From the NCBI GenBank assembly GCA_964434425.1, contig CAYSVH010000007.1, forward strand, positions 1 through 64,000: 64,000 bases of DNA, in the 5' to 3' direction. Shown one piece after another: positions 25,280 to 34,262 of this stretch. Every line of letters begins with the position of its first letter. Position 1 is the first letter of the stretch. Position numbers and translations under genes: made by a program. This stretch comes from CALMEC01 sp964434425. Lineage in GTDB: Bacteria > Actinomycetota > Thermoleophilia > Miltoncostaeales > Miltoncostaeaceae. The notes under the pieces are model-generated. The model was not told the origin of the DNA. It searched no databases and was given only the letters and a program-made list of their open reading frames with translations.

Positions 25280-27823
25280 TCATTCGGTGGTCACGAACGT
25301 CGGATTCAGGGGGTTGACCGCGGCGGGATTCGTCGGTCGGACGCGCGCGGTGACCGCAATCTGACCCGAATCCGTCAGGATGATGCTCGCGCGGAAGACA
25401 TCGGCGTCGCCCTCGGCCCCGACGTGGGCCGCGGGGATCGCGCCGCCCGTCGGCACGCCGTCCGCACCCGGGTGACCGGCCAGTAGCTCGACCGTCACCT
25501 CGTCCGGCGAGAGGCCGGCCAGCTGCGCGTGGACCGTCACGGCGACGGAGTCACCCACGTGGGGTACCGGTGGCACCGTCACCTCGGACCGGATGGAGAC
25601 GCCCGGCCACGCGTTTCGCACCCGGCTCCGCCACTCGGCGAGCTCGCGGGCGCGCGCGTGGTGGTCGACGGCGAGCGCCGACGCGCCGATGTGCGCCGGG
25701 AAGTACGACGAGCGGGCGTAGTCCTGGACCATGCGGTGCGTGTTGAACCGGGCGCCGAGGACGGCGATTGAGGCCCGCATCCGCTCGGCCCACTCGCGGG
25801 GCAGGTCGTTCGCGTCCCGCCGGTAGTACATCGGGATGATCTCCTGCTCCAGCAGGTTGAACAGGGCATCGCACTCGATGGCGTCCTGCTCGTCCGGATC
25901 GGCGTAGACCTCACCGGTTCCGATGGACCATCCCACCTCGGGCGCGTAACCCTCCACCCACCAGCCGTCGGGGATCGAGAGGTTCAGCGTGCCGTTGATC
26001 GCGGCCTTCATGCCGCTGGTCCCCGACGCCTCCATCGGACGACGCGGAGCGTTGAGCCACACGTCGCATCCGGCGACGAGCGTGCGGGAGAGGGTCATCT
26101 CGTAGTCCTCGAGGAACACCAGCCGCTGATGCGCGCTCGTCCCCTGCGAGAAGCGGGCGATCTCCTGGATGAGCTCCTTGCCCGGGGAGTCGGCGGGGTG
26201 GGCCTTCCCCGAGAAGATGAACTGGACCGGACGCTCCACATCGGTCAGGAGGTTCACCAGCCGTTCGGGCTGACGGAACAGGAGCGTGGCGCGCTTGTAG
26301 GTGGCGAAGCGACGCGCGAACCCGATAGTGAGGATGTCGGGACGCAGCATCTCGTCAGCCTGACGCACCACGGTGGGTGACGCGCCGCGTCGGCGCAGCT
26401 GCCACGCCAGCCGTTCGCGGGCGACCATGACGAGGCGCTCGCGACGACGTTGCTTGACGCGCCAGAGCTCGCCGAGCGGAATGTTGCGCGCGCGTTCCCA
26501 GTTGGAGTGGTCACCCGGTTCGGCCGCCAGGCCCGGACCGGCGTACCGGTCGATGAGCTGGGCCATCTCACGGGCCAGCCAGGTCCGTGGATGCACGCCG
26601 TTGGTGACGCTGCGGATCGGTACGTCCGAGACGCGCAGACCCGGCCAGAGTGAGTGCCACATCTCGCGCGACACCTCGCCGTGGAGGGCGCTCACCCCGT
26701 TGGCGAAGGCGGAGGTCCGGAGCGCGAGCGGCGTCATGCCGAACAGCGCCTCGTCCTGACCCGGTTCGCGTCCGAGCTCGAGGAACGACGCCCAGTCGTG
26801 CCCCAGCTCGGCGGCGATCGGCTCGAGGTACGGCCGAAGCAGCGCGGTGTCGAAGACCTCATTGCCGGCGGGAACCGGGGTGTGGGTCGTGAACACCGTG
26901 GACGCGGCGACCTGCTCGTGCGCGGCGGCGAGCTCGAGCCCGTCGTCCGCCCGCAGCGATCGCATGCGCTCGAGTGCGAGGAAGGCGGAGTGCCCCTCGT
27001 TCATGTGGAACACGGTGGGCGAGATGCCGAGCGCGGACAGCGCACGCGCACCGCCGATGCCCAGGAGGAGCTCCTGGCGGAGGCGCATCTCCTTGTCACC
27101 GCCGTAGAGCGACTGCGTGATGGCGCGGTACTCGGGATCGTTCGCCTCGACGTCGGTGTCGAGGAGGTAGAGCGGGACCCGGCCGACCCGCACCCTCCAG
27201 ACCTGGGCGTGGACGTCCACGTCGGCCATCGTCACCTGGACGGTGAGAGGTGAACCGTCATCGGTGAGTTCACGCGTGACGGGCATGGTCGCCCAGTCGT
27301 TGGGCGGGTACAGCTCCTGCTGCCATCCGTCCACGTTGAGCGCCTGGCGGAAGTAACCCGATCCGTAGAGGAGACCGACCCCGATCAGGGGCAGCCCCAG
27401 ATCCGACGCCGACTTCAGGTGGTCGCCGGCCAGGACGCCGAGGCCACCGGAATAGATCGGCAGCGACTGATCGAGGCCGAACTCGAGCGAGAAGTAGGCA
27501 ACGGTGAGGTCACTCACGTCGGCGTCCGTGTCGGATCCGAACCACGCCTTCCCGTTGCACTGTTCCAGCATCCGGGCGTGGAGGCGCTGCAGCTCGGCGA
27601 CGAAGCCGGCGTCCTCGGCCGCCTTCGTCAGCACATCCTGCGGCACGGTCGCCAGCGTCGTGGCCGGGTTCCGCCCGGACGCCGCCCACGTGTCCGGGTC
27701 GAGACGATGGAACAACCCGGCGACCTCGGGCGTCCACGAGTACCAGAGATTGTGGGCGATCTCCACGAGGCCCCGCAGCGCCTCGGGGATGTCGGGTTGG
27801 ACGTCGAATCGATGTATGCGCAT
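25280..27823 (-). CDS. glgP: Alpha-glucan (maltodextrin/glycogen) phosphorylase
   Basis: An 847-residue glucan phosphorylase of the bacterial Thermotoga/Thermus subclass, releasing glucose-1-phosphate from alpha-1,4-glucan with PLP. The N-terminal domain has HNLWYSW, and the C-terminal domain has EASGTSGMKAAINGT with the PLP-bearing Lys, preceded by FARRFATYKRATLL. Start ATG 27823: TACCCT (minus strand, 27830-27835) lies 6 nt upstream with no Shine-Dalgarno, suggesting a leaderless mRNA. It follows a response-regulator gene on the same strand after 37 nt, so phosphate-responsive regulation is possible but unproven. Confidence 0.95.
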   Translation of the reverse strand: MRIHRFDVQPDIPEALRGLVEIAHNLWYSWTPEVAGLFHRLDPDTWAASGRNPATTLATVPQDVLTKAAEDAGFVAELQRLHARMLEQCNGKAWFGSDTDADVSDLTVAYFSLEFGLDQSLPIYSGGLGVLAGDHLKSASDLGLPLIGVGLLYGSGYFRQALNVDGWQQELYPPNDWATMPVTRELTDDGSPLTVQVTMADVDVHAQVWRVRVGRVPLYLLDTDVEANDPEYRAITQSLYGGDKEMRLRQELLLGIGGARALSALGISPTVFHMNEGHSAFLALERMRSLRADDGLELAAAHEQVAASTVFTTHTPVPAGNEVFDTALLRPYLEPIAAELGHDWASFLELGREPGQDEALFGMTPLALRTSAFANGVSALHGEVSREMWHSLWPGLRVSDVPIRSVTNGVHPRTWLAREMAQLIDRYAGPGLAAEPGDHSNWERARNIPLGELWRVKQRRRERLVMVARERLAWQLRRRGASPTVVRQADEMLRPDILTIGFARRFATYKRATLLFRQPERLVNLLTDVERPVQFIFSGKAHPADSPGKELIQEIARFSQGTSAHQRLVFLEDYEMTLSRTLVAGCDVWLNAPRRPMEASGTSGMKAAINGTLNLSIPDGWWVEGYAPEVGWSIGTGEVYADPDEQDAIECDALFNLLEQEIIPMYYRRDANDLPREWAERMRASIAVLGARFNTHRMVQDYARSSYFPAHIGASALAVDHHARARELAEWRSRVRNAWPGVSIRSEVTVPPVPHVGDSVAVTVHAQLAGLSPDEVTVELLAGHPGADGVPTGGAIPAAHVGAEGDADVFRASIILTDSGQIAVTARVRPTNPAAVNPLNPTFVTTE

Positions 27824-27860
27824 CGCGCCAGGGTAACGCGCGAGGCTGCGTCGACGTCCG

Positions 27861-28580
27861 TCAGTCGGGTGATCGGACCGCGTCGTCCTTGCCCTCTGCC
27901 TCGAGCTTGTATCCGACGCCGTACCGCGTCTGGATGAACGTGTGGGCCGACGAGCGCCGATCGATCTTCTCGCGCAGCCGCCGGACGAACACGTCGACGG
28001 TGCGATCGCGGTGGGCGGCGGGACGACCCCACACGCGCTGGAGCAACTCGTCGCGGGTCAGCACCTTGCCTGAGTCCATCGCCATCGTGTAGATCAGGCG
28101 GAACTCGGTGGGGGTGAGCTCGGCGCTCTCGCCGTCGACGTACGCCTGGACCTCGTCGGGGTCGATTCGCAGCTCCTCGATCTCGATCGTGTCACCACGA
28201 CGAATCTCCGGCTCACGTCCGCCGCGGCGCGCGGCGGCGGTGACGCGCGCGACCAGCTCCTTCATCGAGAAGGGCTTCACAAGGTAGTCGTCGGCGCCGA
28301 TCTCCAGCGCGTGCACGCGGTCATGCTCGGTGCCGCGCGCGCTGACGACGATGATGGGGGTGCCGATGCCCTCCGCGCGGGCGGTCTCGATCAGCTTCCA
28401 TCCGTCGATGCCGGGGAGCATCAGGTCGAGGACGCAGACGTCGGGCTGCTCGAACCGGAGCCGGGCGAGTCCCGTCTCACCCTTTCCGACCCAGATCGGG
28501 TCGAATCCGGCAGCGTGCAGATGCCGGGCCATGCCGTGGCCGATGAGCTCGTCGTCTTCGATGAGAAGGACTTTGTTCAT
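27861..28580 (-). CDS. OmpR/PhoB-family response regulator
   Basis: A 239-residue two-domain regulator: receiver (1-120) with acidic pocket EDD at 8-10, phospho-acceptor Asp52 in LDLMLPG, Ser80 and Lys102 (VKPF); then a winged-helix DNA-binding domain (about 128-228, with LTPTEFRLIY, TRDELLQRVWG and GVGYKLE). It is divergent from a histidine kinase with a PHO-box-like direct repeat between them, and phoU lies beyond the kinase, so I infer the phosphate-starvation regulator (PhoP/PhoB or RegX3 type). The direct repeat sits 47-64 nt upstream of its start, consistent with autoregulation. Confidence 0.9.
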   Translation of the reverse strand: MNKVLLIEDDELIGHGMARHLHAAGFDPIWVGKGETGLARLRFEQPDVCVLDLMLPGIDGWKLIETARAEGIGTPIIVVSARGTEHDRVHALEIGADDYLVKPFSMKELVARVTAAARRGGREPEIRRGDTIEIEELRIDPDEVQAYVDGESAELTPTEFRLIYTMAMDSGKVLTRDELLQRVWGRPAAHRDRTVDVFVRRLREKIDRRSSAHTFIQTRYGVGYKLEAEGKDDAVRSPD

Positions 28581-28626
28581 GTCATGGGATGATGGATGAG
28601 CCCGGTCGACCTCCGGGTCACAGGAA

Positions 28627-28644
28627 GGTGAACATCTGGTGAAC
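28627..28644 (-). promoter_or_regulatory. PHO-box-like direct repeat between the regulator and kinase
   Basis: On the minus strand the sequence reads GTTCACCAGATGTTCACC: two GTTCACC units exactly 11 nt apart. This matches the Streptomyces PHO-box direct-repeat arrangement, and lies between the response-regulator and kinase starts. It would sit in the -35 area of the regulator gene and ends 2 nt before the kinase ATG. Confidence 0.75.
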
Positions 28645-28646
28645 GC

Positions 28647-29600
28647 ATGGTAGACGGACGAGACGACGAGCGGGGCCGCATCCTGATCGAGGAGAGTCGC
28701 GAGGCGATCGTGGTCCTCGACGCGTCCGACAGAGTGGTCCTGGCGAGCCGGCGTGCTCGCGAGATGTACCCGGAGGTCGCGCCCGGGCAGCCCATTCCGA
28801 GCGCGGTGGCCACACGCCGGGAGGCCGCGGTCGTCCTCGAGATTCCGTACGAGGTCGACGGTGAAAGGGAACGTCTCGTCTACCTGAGCCGCCCCGGCGA
28901 CCTGCGCGCGTACGAGGAACTCCGCGCGGGCTTCACGGCCGCCGTCTCACACGAACTGCGCACTCCGCTGGCGCGCCTCCTCGCGCTCTTCGAGTCCGCC
29001 GAGCTTCCCGGAAGCGACATCGGCCTTCTCGTCGATCGCGCCCGACGCGAGGTGGCGCAGATGGGCGAGCTGATCGACGACGTTCTTTTCCTCGGAGAGC
29101 TGGAGACGGGGCACGCGGTGGTCGGTCTGGGACCGACCGCCGTGCTGCCCATCGTGTCCGAGGTGGTGGACGAACTCCAGGAGCGCGCCGAGCGCGCCGG
29201 GGTCCGCATCCACGTCTCGGGTCGCGCCGACGCGCACGTCGGCGTGCGTCCCCGGATGCTCCGCGTGCTGGCGCTCAATCTGATCGAGAACGCCATTCGC
29301 TACGCGGGACCGGACTGCGACCTCCATCTGACGGTCGAGCGGGATGGCCAGTGGATCATCTTCACGGCGAGGGACACGGGTCGCGGGGTCGCGCCCGAGG
29401 CCCTCGTGCGTCTCTTCGAACGGTTCTACCGGGCCGACGCCGCTCGGGCGTCACGCGGCACCGGACTGGGGCTCGCCATCTGCAAGCACATCGTCACATC
29501 GGCCGGCGGGGACGTGTCTGCGACGTCGCCTCCCGGGGAGGGACTCACCGTCCGATGCGAGTTCCCGGAGATCGTGGCGGACCGGTTCTCGGCGGGCTAG
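28647..29600 (+). CDS. Sensor histidine kinase, soluble PhoR/SenX3-like
   Basis: A 317-residue kinase with no membrane helix. A PAS-like N-terminal domain (about 10-85), HisKA dimerisation helix with phospho-His102 (AAVSHELRTP), and HATPase domain with N-box LIENAIRYAG, G1 DTGRGVAPE and G2 TGLGLAI. It is divergent from the response regulator and upstream of phoU, which fits phosphate sensing through PhoU and a transporter. PhoR of this type often carries two membrane helices, which are missing here; the PAS is directly N-terminal. The PHO-box repeat ends 2 nt before the ATG, so its own promoter must be elsewhere or transcription leaderless. The TAG stop is CTAG-flanked. Confidence 0.88.
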   Translation: MVDGRDDERGRILIEESREAIVVLDASDRVVLASRRAREMYPEVAPGQPIPSAVATRREAAVVLEIPYEVDGERERLVYLSRPGDLRAYEELRAGFTAAVSHELRTPLARLLALFESAELPGSDIGLLVDRARREVAQMGELIDDVLFLGELETGHAVVGLGPTAVLPIVSEVVDELQERAERAGVRIHVSGRADAHVGVRPRMLRVLALNLIENAIRYAGPDCDLHLTVERDGQWIIFTARDTGRGVAPEALVRLFERFYRADAARASRGTGLGLAICKHIVTSAGGDVSATSPPGEGLTVRCEFPEIVADRFSAG

Positions 29601-29767
29601 TGTCCTTGCATCAGAGGTTCGTTTGGTGTTTGCCGAGCGAATCTCCGGCGAGGCACGGACGAGAGACCGCCGGAATGTCGGGAGTCTTCTTGGCGGTCGA
29701 GGACACCGTCTCGCGATGAGATGCAGCCGGCAAACGACCACGAACGTTTGACTCAGGGACACGAGAC

Positions 29768-29925
29768 GAGCGATTCCACGGCCTCGCGGTGTGGTCCACG
29801 GCCCCGGGTTCGCGGATGCGCTCCTCGTCCACCGGCCCACCCCTGGCCGGCGACCGGGCCACTCGGAAAGGGACGCCACCCTGACCATCGGAGCCCGGTG
29901 ACGCCCCCGCGTCCACGACCCGCGC
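29768..29925 (+). repeat. CTAG-ended dispersed element, copy 3 (degraded, upstream of phoU)
   Basis: About 158 nt with clear but decayed similarity: CGATTCCACGGCCTCGCGGT, CGCGGATGCG, CCACCGGCCCACCCCTGGCC, CTCGGAAAGGGACGCCACCC and CGCGTCCACGA. The left end lacks its CTAG-ATGG tip and the right end lacks the CCATGGAACC arm. It lies in the 400-nt gap between the kinase and phoU. The rest of the gap holds a plausible phoU -10 (TAGGAT at 29960-29965) and nothing else that I recognise. Confidence 0.7.
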
Positions 29926-30000
29926 GTAATCACTCACCGGGCCGCCCGTTCGGCTGGGGTAGGATCTTCCATTCACGAGAAGGGCCTATCCGGAATCCAC

Positions 30001-30681
30001 ATGAGAACGACGTTGAGAGAGCAGATGGACCTGGCGCAGAGCACGCTGCAGGAGGAGGGCAGCATGGCTCTGCGAATGCTCCGGGCCGCTCTGACCGCGG
30101 TCCAGGAGAGCGACGTCGAACTGGCCGACGAGGTCATCACCTACGACGACCAGGTCGACGACCGCTACCTGCGCGTCGAGGAGCTTGTCGAGGCCCTGGT
30201 CGCCCTCCAGTCACCCGCGGCCAAGGACATGCGCCTCGTCCTGGCGATCTCGAAGATCAACCTGCATCTCGAACGAATTTCGGACTACTGCGTGACGATC
30301 GCCAAGATGACCAAGCTCTCCGCGGGGCTCCAGGTCGACATGCGTCTCGTCGGCTGGCTTGAGGAGATGGGCACCCGCGCCGAGGAGATGACCCGGGTCG
30401 CCCTCGAGGCGTTCGCCAATCGGGATCTCGCCGCGGCGGAGTCCCTTCTCGGCCTCGACCAGATGATCAACCGCACCAACCGCAAGTCCCTCGAGTGGGT
30501 GGCGCAGCTCTCGAGCGACCCCGAAGCCCTCGAATGGGCCATACGGATGCTCCTCGTCTCGCGGTGTCTCGAGCGGATCGGTGACCATGCGGTGGACATC
30601 GGGGAACAGACCGCCTACCTCGTCACCGGCGAGTTCCGTGAGTTCACGGATGCATCACCGCCCCGCGACGACACCGGATAG
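30001..30681 (+). CDS. phoU: PhoU phosphate-signalling regulator
   Basis: A 226-residue PhoU with two tandem three-helix repeats. The two metal-binding helices show E/DxxxD patterns: VITYDDQVDDRY and, in the second repeat, LLGLDQMINRTN; ERISDYC and ERIGDHAVDI are the conserved third-helix motifs. PhoU restrains PhoR and phosphate uptake when phosphate is plentiful. No pst transporter genes are present. It lies 400 nt after the kinase gene and has its own putative promoter. Start ATG 30001. Confidence 0.93.
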   Translation: MRTTLREQMDLAQSTLQEEGSMALRMLRAALTAVQESDVELADEVITYDDQVDDRYLRVEELVEALVALQSPAAKDMRLVLAISKINLHLERISDYCVTIAKMTKLSAGLQVDMRLVGWLEEMGTRAEEMTRVALEAFANRDLAAAESLLGLDQMINRTNRKSLEWVAQLSSDPEALEWAIRMLLVSRCLERIGDHAVDIGEQTAYLVTGEFREFTDASPPRDDTG

Positions 30682-30923
30682 GCGGCGTTCCGGCGGTCCG
30701 GCGGAAGGGTTATCCACCCACTCATAACGGCCGGCCGTCGATCCGCCCGCCGGGGCGGCTGCCGGGCCCGCCTCTCATGCGCCGGCTCTCGATCCGTGGA
30801 GGGGGCTTGCCTGGGCAGGGTGCACGGACCTGCCGTCCGTACCGGGATGAACGGGCATTCGCCCGCCTGCCGGGCTGACCGCCGGACTCGGCTACCATCA
30901 GACGGAGTCGAAGGAGGAACCCG

Positions 30924-31571
30924 ATGGCCGATTTCCGCAGTCCGACCGCACCGGAGAACACCCTTCCCGGACGTGACGAGCCGATGAGGATCTCCGGGGC
31001 GCACTTCGTGCTCGGGACCGGCATGGTCCCGCCCTTCCCCGAGGGCAGTGAGCACATCGAACTCGGCATGGGATGTTTCTGGGGAGCGGAGGAGGTCTTC
31101 TGGCAGATACCAGGGGTCATCACGACCGCCGTGGGATACGGAGGCGGTCTCACCCCGAACCCGTCGTACGAGGAGGTCTGCACGGGGCGCACGGGGCACA
31201 CCGAGCTCGCGCTCGTCGTCTGGGACCCGGATCGCCTCTCGCTCACCCGCGTGCTCGCGGCGTTCTGGGAACTGCACGATCCCACGCAGGGGATGCGGCA
31301 GGGCAATGACGTCGGCACCCAGTACCGCTCGGCGATCTACACCTCGGGTGACGCCCAGCAGGCGGCCGCCGAGCGCAGCGCCGCCGCGTACCAGGGCGCG
31401 CTCACCGCCGCGGGTCACGGCGCCATCACCACGGAGATCGTGCCGGCCGGCCCGTTCTACTACGCCGAGGAACACCACCAGCAGTACCTCGCGAAGAACC
31501 CGTACGGATATCGGTGCCACGCCCGGAGCGGGGTCGCGTTCCCGGTCCAGGCGTTCGAGACGGCGGTCTGA
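30924..31571 (+). CDS. msrA: Peptide methionine sulfoxide reductase A
   Basis: A 215-residue MsrA that repairs S-methionine sulfoxide in proteins using thioredoxin. Catalytic Cys51 lies in GMGCFWGAEE; further family blocks are VGYGGG, YEEVCTGRTGH, FWELHDPTQ and GNDVGTQYRSAIY. The resolving Cys may be in YRCHARSG near the C-terminus. An N-terminal extension of about 40 residues (RSPTAPENTLPGRDEPM) precedes the domain and is common in actinobacterial MsrA. AAGGAGGA at 30911-30918 is an optimal ribosome site for ATG 30924. The 242-nt upstream gap holds one DnaA-box-like word and nothing else. Confidence 0.95.
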   Translation: MADFRSPTAPENTLPGRDEPMRISGAHFVLGTGMVPPFPEGSEHIELGMGCFWGAEEVFWQIPGVITTAVGYGGGLTPNPSYEEVCTGRTGHTELALVVWDPDRLSLTRVLAAFWELHDPTQGMRQGNDVGTQYRSAIYTSGDAQQAAAERSAAAYQGALTAAGHGAITTEIVPAGPFYYAEEHHQQYLAKNPYGYRCHARSGVAFPVQAFETAV

Positions 31572-31799
31572 CGGGCCCCTGACGTCGCTCGAATCGAGCG
31601 ACATGTCGCCGAACCGCACTCGACGGCCGACGGACGACGATACGCGGGAGGGTGCCCGATCACCGGGGCGTCCCGGGACGATACGCCGGTAGACGCGGAG
31701 GGTCCGGACCCTCGATCGGTCGTCGCCCCGGTGCGGTGGGCCGTCTCTGGGGGGCGCAGTTCGACGTCCATCGCACCCCACGGAGTCAGACAACATGTA

Positions 31800-31827
31800 T
31801 TGACACTATGCACCTATGCTCTACCAT
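31800..31827 (+). promoter_or_regulatory. Promoter of the MFS gene, predicted leaderless
   Basis: TTGACA (31800-31805) and TACCAT (31822-31827), 16 nt apart, in an AT-rich patch. The ATG at 31834 is 6 nt after the -10, so transcription should start at the start codon. ACCATT (31823-31828) and AATGGT (31833-31838) make an inverted repeat across the start, a possible operator. Confidence 0.6.
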
Positions 31828-31833
31828 TGAAAA

Positions 31834-33084
31834 ATGGTGAGCATCCGAACAAAAGCCTCGGGTGGTCCTGTGCTCGGCGGCATGGTCGGATTCCTCGTGG
31901 GCGCGGCGGCCATGTTCGCGACCATGTATTCGACCCAGGCCGTTCTGCCGACGATCGGCGCGACGTTCGGTGTGTCGCCGAGCCGCGCGGGTCTCACGAT
32001 CTCGTCCCTCGTCCTCGCGCTCGTCGCGGGAGCGTGGATCTGGGGTCCCCTGTCCGAGCGCTTCGGGCGGCGTGAATGCCTGCTGGCCGCGTGCGCGCTG
32101 CAGGTACCGGCGACGCTCGCCGTCGCCGTCGCGCCCACCTTCGAGATCCTTCTCGCGGCGCGCGTGGTGCAGGGCCTCATCATGCCGGGGATCCTCGTCG
32201 TGGGGCTCCCGTACGTCGCCCAGGTCTTCGTGCCGGCGATCGGTGCCCGTGCGGTGGGCTGGTACACGGCCGCGCTCATCGCCGGAGGGCTCACCGGGCG
32301 CCTGGGCGTCGCATCCGCGGCCGCATTCATCGGTTGGCGTGGCGCGCTGGCCGTGCTGGCGGCCCTCCCGCTGGTGGCGCTGCTCGTCATGGCACGGACA
32401 CTGCCCGCCGCAGCACGATCCCGCCGCGGCCGGGAGTCCGGTCGACTCGTCACGCGCCGCGTGGCCGCGGCCACGCTGACGGGGCCCGCCGTCTACTTCG
32501 TGTTCGTCGGTGTCTTCACGTTCATCGGTTATCGCCTCGAGTCGGCTCCGTTCTCACTGTCGCCGACCGTCGTGTCGTTCGTCTTCCTCGCCTGGATCAT
32601 GGGTGCGGTCGCGCCGTTCGCCGGTTCCCGGTCGGAGCGCTTCGGCTGGGCACCGGTCGCCCTCGCCGGGACCGTCAGCGCCGCCGCAGGCCTGGCCGTG
32701 ACCCTCTCCGGTCACATCAGCCTCATCGTGGTCGGGCTGGTCCTGGTCACCCTGGGGATGTTCATCGTGGTCACCGCGGCGCCGATCGGCGTGAGCACGG
32801 CGCGCGGGGTCCGCGGCGGAGGTGCGAGTTCCGTCTACTACAGCGTCTACTACTCGGCGGGCGCGCTCGGTGCGTTCCTCCCCGGGCTGGCCTGGCAGGC
32901 CGTCGGATGGGGCGGAGTGGCCGCCGTCTGCGGGGGGGCCGTCGTGATCGCGCTCATCGGAGCCGTCATGGGCGCGTCCGACGACGGTGGCGGTCACGGT
33001 GCCCGCCGGCTGACATCGCGTGCACTCCGCGTGGTTCGCCGGACGGCGACCGGGCGTGTCCTGCGCGGCTCACCGTCACGCTGA
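31834..33084 (+). CDS. Major facilitator superfamily exporter (YnfM-like)
   Basis: A 416-residue MFS protein with about twelve membrane helices. The loop-2/3 signature GPLSERFGRRECLLA and loop-8/9 GSRSERFGWAPVALAG are present; the helix-4/5 region (AARVVQGLIMPGILVVGLPYV) is drug/H+-antiporter-like. Helix 11 has GGASSVYYSVYYSAGALGAF. Most relatives are exporters of the YnfM/Bcr type; substrate is not indicated. It has its own promoter (TTGACA-TACCAT) and probably a leaderless message; there is no adjacent regulator gene. The C-terminal 30 residues are basic and cytosolic. Confidence 0.9.
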   Translation: MVSIRTKASGGPVLGGMVGFLVGAAAMFATMYSTQAVLPTIGATFGVSPSRAGLTISSLVLALVAGAWIWGPLSERFGRRECLLAACALQVPATLAVAVAPTFEILLAARVVQGLIMPGILVVGLPYVAQVFVPAIGARAVGWYTAALIAGGLTGRLGVASAAAFIGWRGALAVLAALPLVALLVMARTLPAAARSRRGRESGRLVTRRVAAATLTGPAVYFVFVGVFTFIGYRLESAPFSLSPTVVSFVFLAWIMGAVAPFAGSRSERFGWAPVALAGTVSAAAGLAVTLSGHISLIVVGLVLVTLGMFIVVTAAPIGVSTARGVRGGGASSVYYSVYYSAGALGAFLPGLAWQAVGWGGVAAVCGGAVVIALIGAVMGASDDGGGHGARRLTSRALRVVRRTATGRVLRGSPSR

Positions 33085-33364
33085 GGGGATCCCGCGGACG
33101 GGCTTCGTCCCGACCCGGTGTGTTCGATCGAGGAACCGCCCGGCCCAGGGGCCACGGCCGACACCCGTACGGCGTCTCAGCACCCTGCGGTGTCGCGACG
33201 CTCGCAGTGGCCACCGGCCCGCACGTCACGCCACTCCTCGTCAGGAGCACTCAGCCAGTCGCGGCCTCCACACGGAATCGGCCATAACATCTAGGCGACC
33301 GCCGGCACGCGTGTCAGCCTGTCCGCACGGCTTGTCCTTCACCGTCGATCTTCCGGAGTTCATC

Positions 33365-33469
33365 ATGGAGTTCCTACTCTGGATCGTTGCGGTCCTCCTT
33401 GTCATCTCGGGCGTCGTCACGCTGTTTCGCGGCGAGATGCTGTGGGGTGTCGCCCTCATCATCACGTGA
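33365..33469 (+). CDS. 34-residue membrane peptide, truncated GPGG-type small membrane protein
   Basis: A short ORF, ATG 33365, with GGAG 7 nt upstream. The product is one membrane helix (FLLWIVAVLLVISGVVTLF) followed by RGEMLWGVALIIT. This strongly resembles, from memory, the first two-thirds of actinobacterial small membrane proteins that run LLWxLAVxLVIxGIVTLxRGxxLWGIxLIIxGLLVGPGG; here a TGA falls right where the second helix and GPGG motif should follow. It overlaps the DUF3152 gene's GTG (GTGA). Either a truncated remnant or a functional translational leader. Confidence 0.55.
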   Translation: MEFLLWIVAVLLVISGVVTLFRGEMLWGVALIIT

Positions 33470-34095
33470 GGTGGTGGGCCGCAACGGTCACTGCCGCGAT
33501 CGCCGTCGTCGCCGTCGTCGCGGTGGTCCGGATCGCGGACACGGCCCGGTCGGACGGCGGGTCGTCCGGATTCCCGGCGTCGGCCGACGGGCGGTTCGCG
33601 GTGGCGAGCGGTGTAACGCCGTCCGTCGGCTCCGGTCGGTCCGTGACGTACTCGGTCGAGGTGGAGAGGGGGCTGCCGTACCGTGCCGATGAGGTCGCCG
33701 GCGTGGTCGACACTGTGCTGTCCGATCCACGGAGCTGGACGGCGGTGGACCCAGTCGCGCTGCGGCGGGTTCCGCTCTTTCCCGATGTGCACGTGCGATT
33801 GGCGAGCCCTCGCACGACGGATGCACTGTGCGCACCCCTTCGGACGGGCGGCCGCCTCTCCTGCAGGAACGGGTCGACGGTCGTGCTGAACGCATGGCGC
33901 TGGACCCATGGGGCCACCGCATATCGCGGTGATCTCACGCGCTATCGCGTCTACATGGTCAATCACGAGTTCGGTCACGCCCTCGGTCACGGCCACACCC
34001 GGTGTCCGGATCCCGGCGAGCCCGCACCGGTGATGCTGCAGCAGACGCTCGGTCTCACGGGCTGCCGACCCAATCCGTGGCCGGCGGTGAGGTGA
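33466..34095 (+). CDS. DUF3152 secreted or membrane-anchored metallopeptidase-like protein
   Basis: A 209-residue protein with an N-terminal signal anchor (ATVTAAIAVVAVVAVVRI) and an extracellular DUF3152 domain. The zinc-type motif NHEFGHALGHGHTRC (HExxHxxxxxH) lies near the C-terminus, preceded by WRWTHGATAYRGDLTRYRVY and followed by APVMLQQT and NPWP. Family members in mycobacteria and streptomycetes are uncharacterised; the metzincin-like zinc site suggests a peptidase. Cys pairs (ALCAPL, LSCRNG, TRCPD, TGCRPN) are probably disulfides. The GTG at 33466 overlaps the stop of the upstream small membrane peptide; an in-frame ATG at 33442 is an alternative. Confidence 0.85.
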   Translation: MRWWAATVTAAIAVVAVVAVVRIADTARSDGGSSGFPASADGRFAVASGVTPSVGSGRSVTYSVEVERGLPYRADEVAGVVDTVLSDPRSWTAVDPVALRRVPLFPDVHVRLASPRTTDALCAPLRTGGRLSCRNGSTVVLNAWRWTHGATAYRGDLTRYRVYMVNHEFGHALGHGHTRCPDPGEPAPVMLQQTLGLTGCRPNPWPAVR

Positions 34096-34262
34096 CGAGC
34101 GGTGACGAGCGGTTCGCGGTGCGGCCCTTCGGGTGAGCCGGATGGCGTCGGACCGTCAAGCCCGGCCCGTGGGAGGCCGATGACGCAGGGTGCCCCCGCA
34201 CGGCGACCGGGTGACGGTGCCATCGTTCCCCGACCGTCCTTCGACCTGAGGTGCGTCAACCG

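Noticed and set aside
30710..30718. TTATCCACC, a DnaA-box-like word
   Set aside because: Single occurrence with no cluster, no dnaA or dnaN gene near; not an origin.
33284..33293. CTAG in CATCTAGG near 33290 as a further element copy
   Set aside because: Only the tetramer and a few bases match; no arm or hairpin is present.
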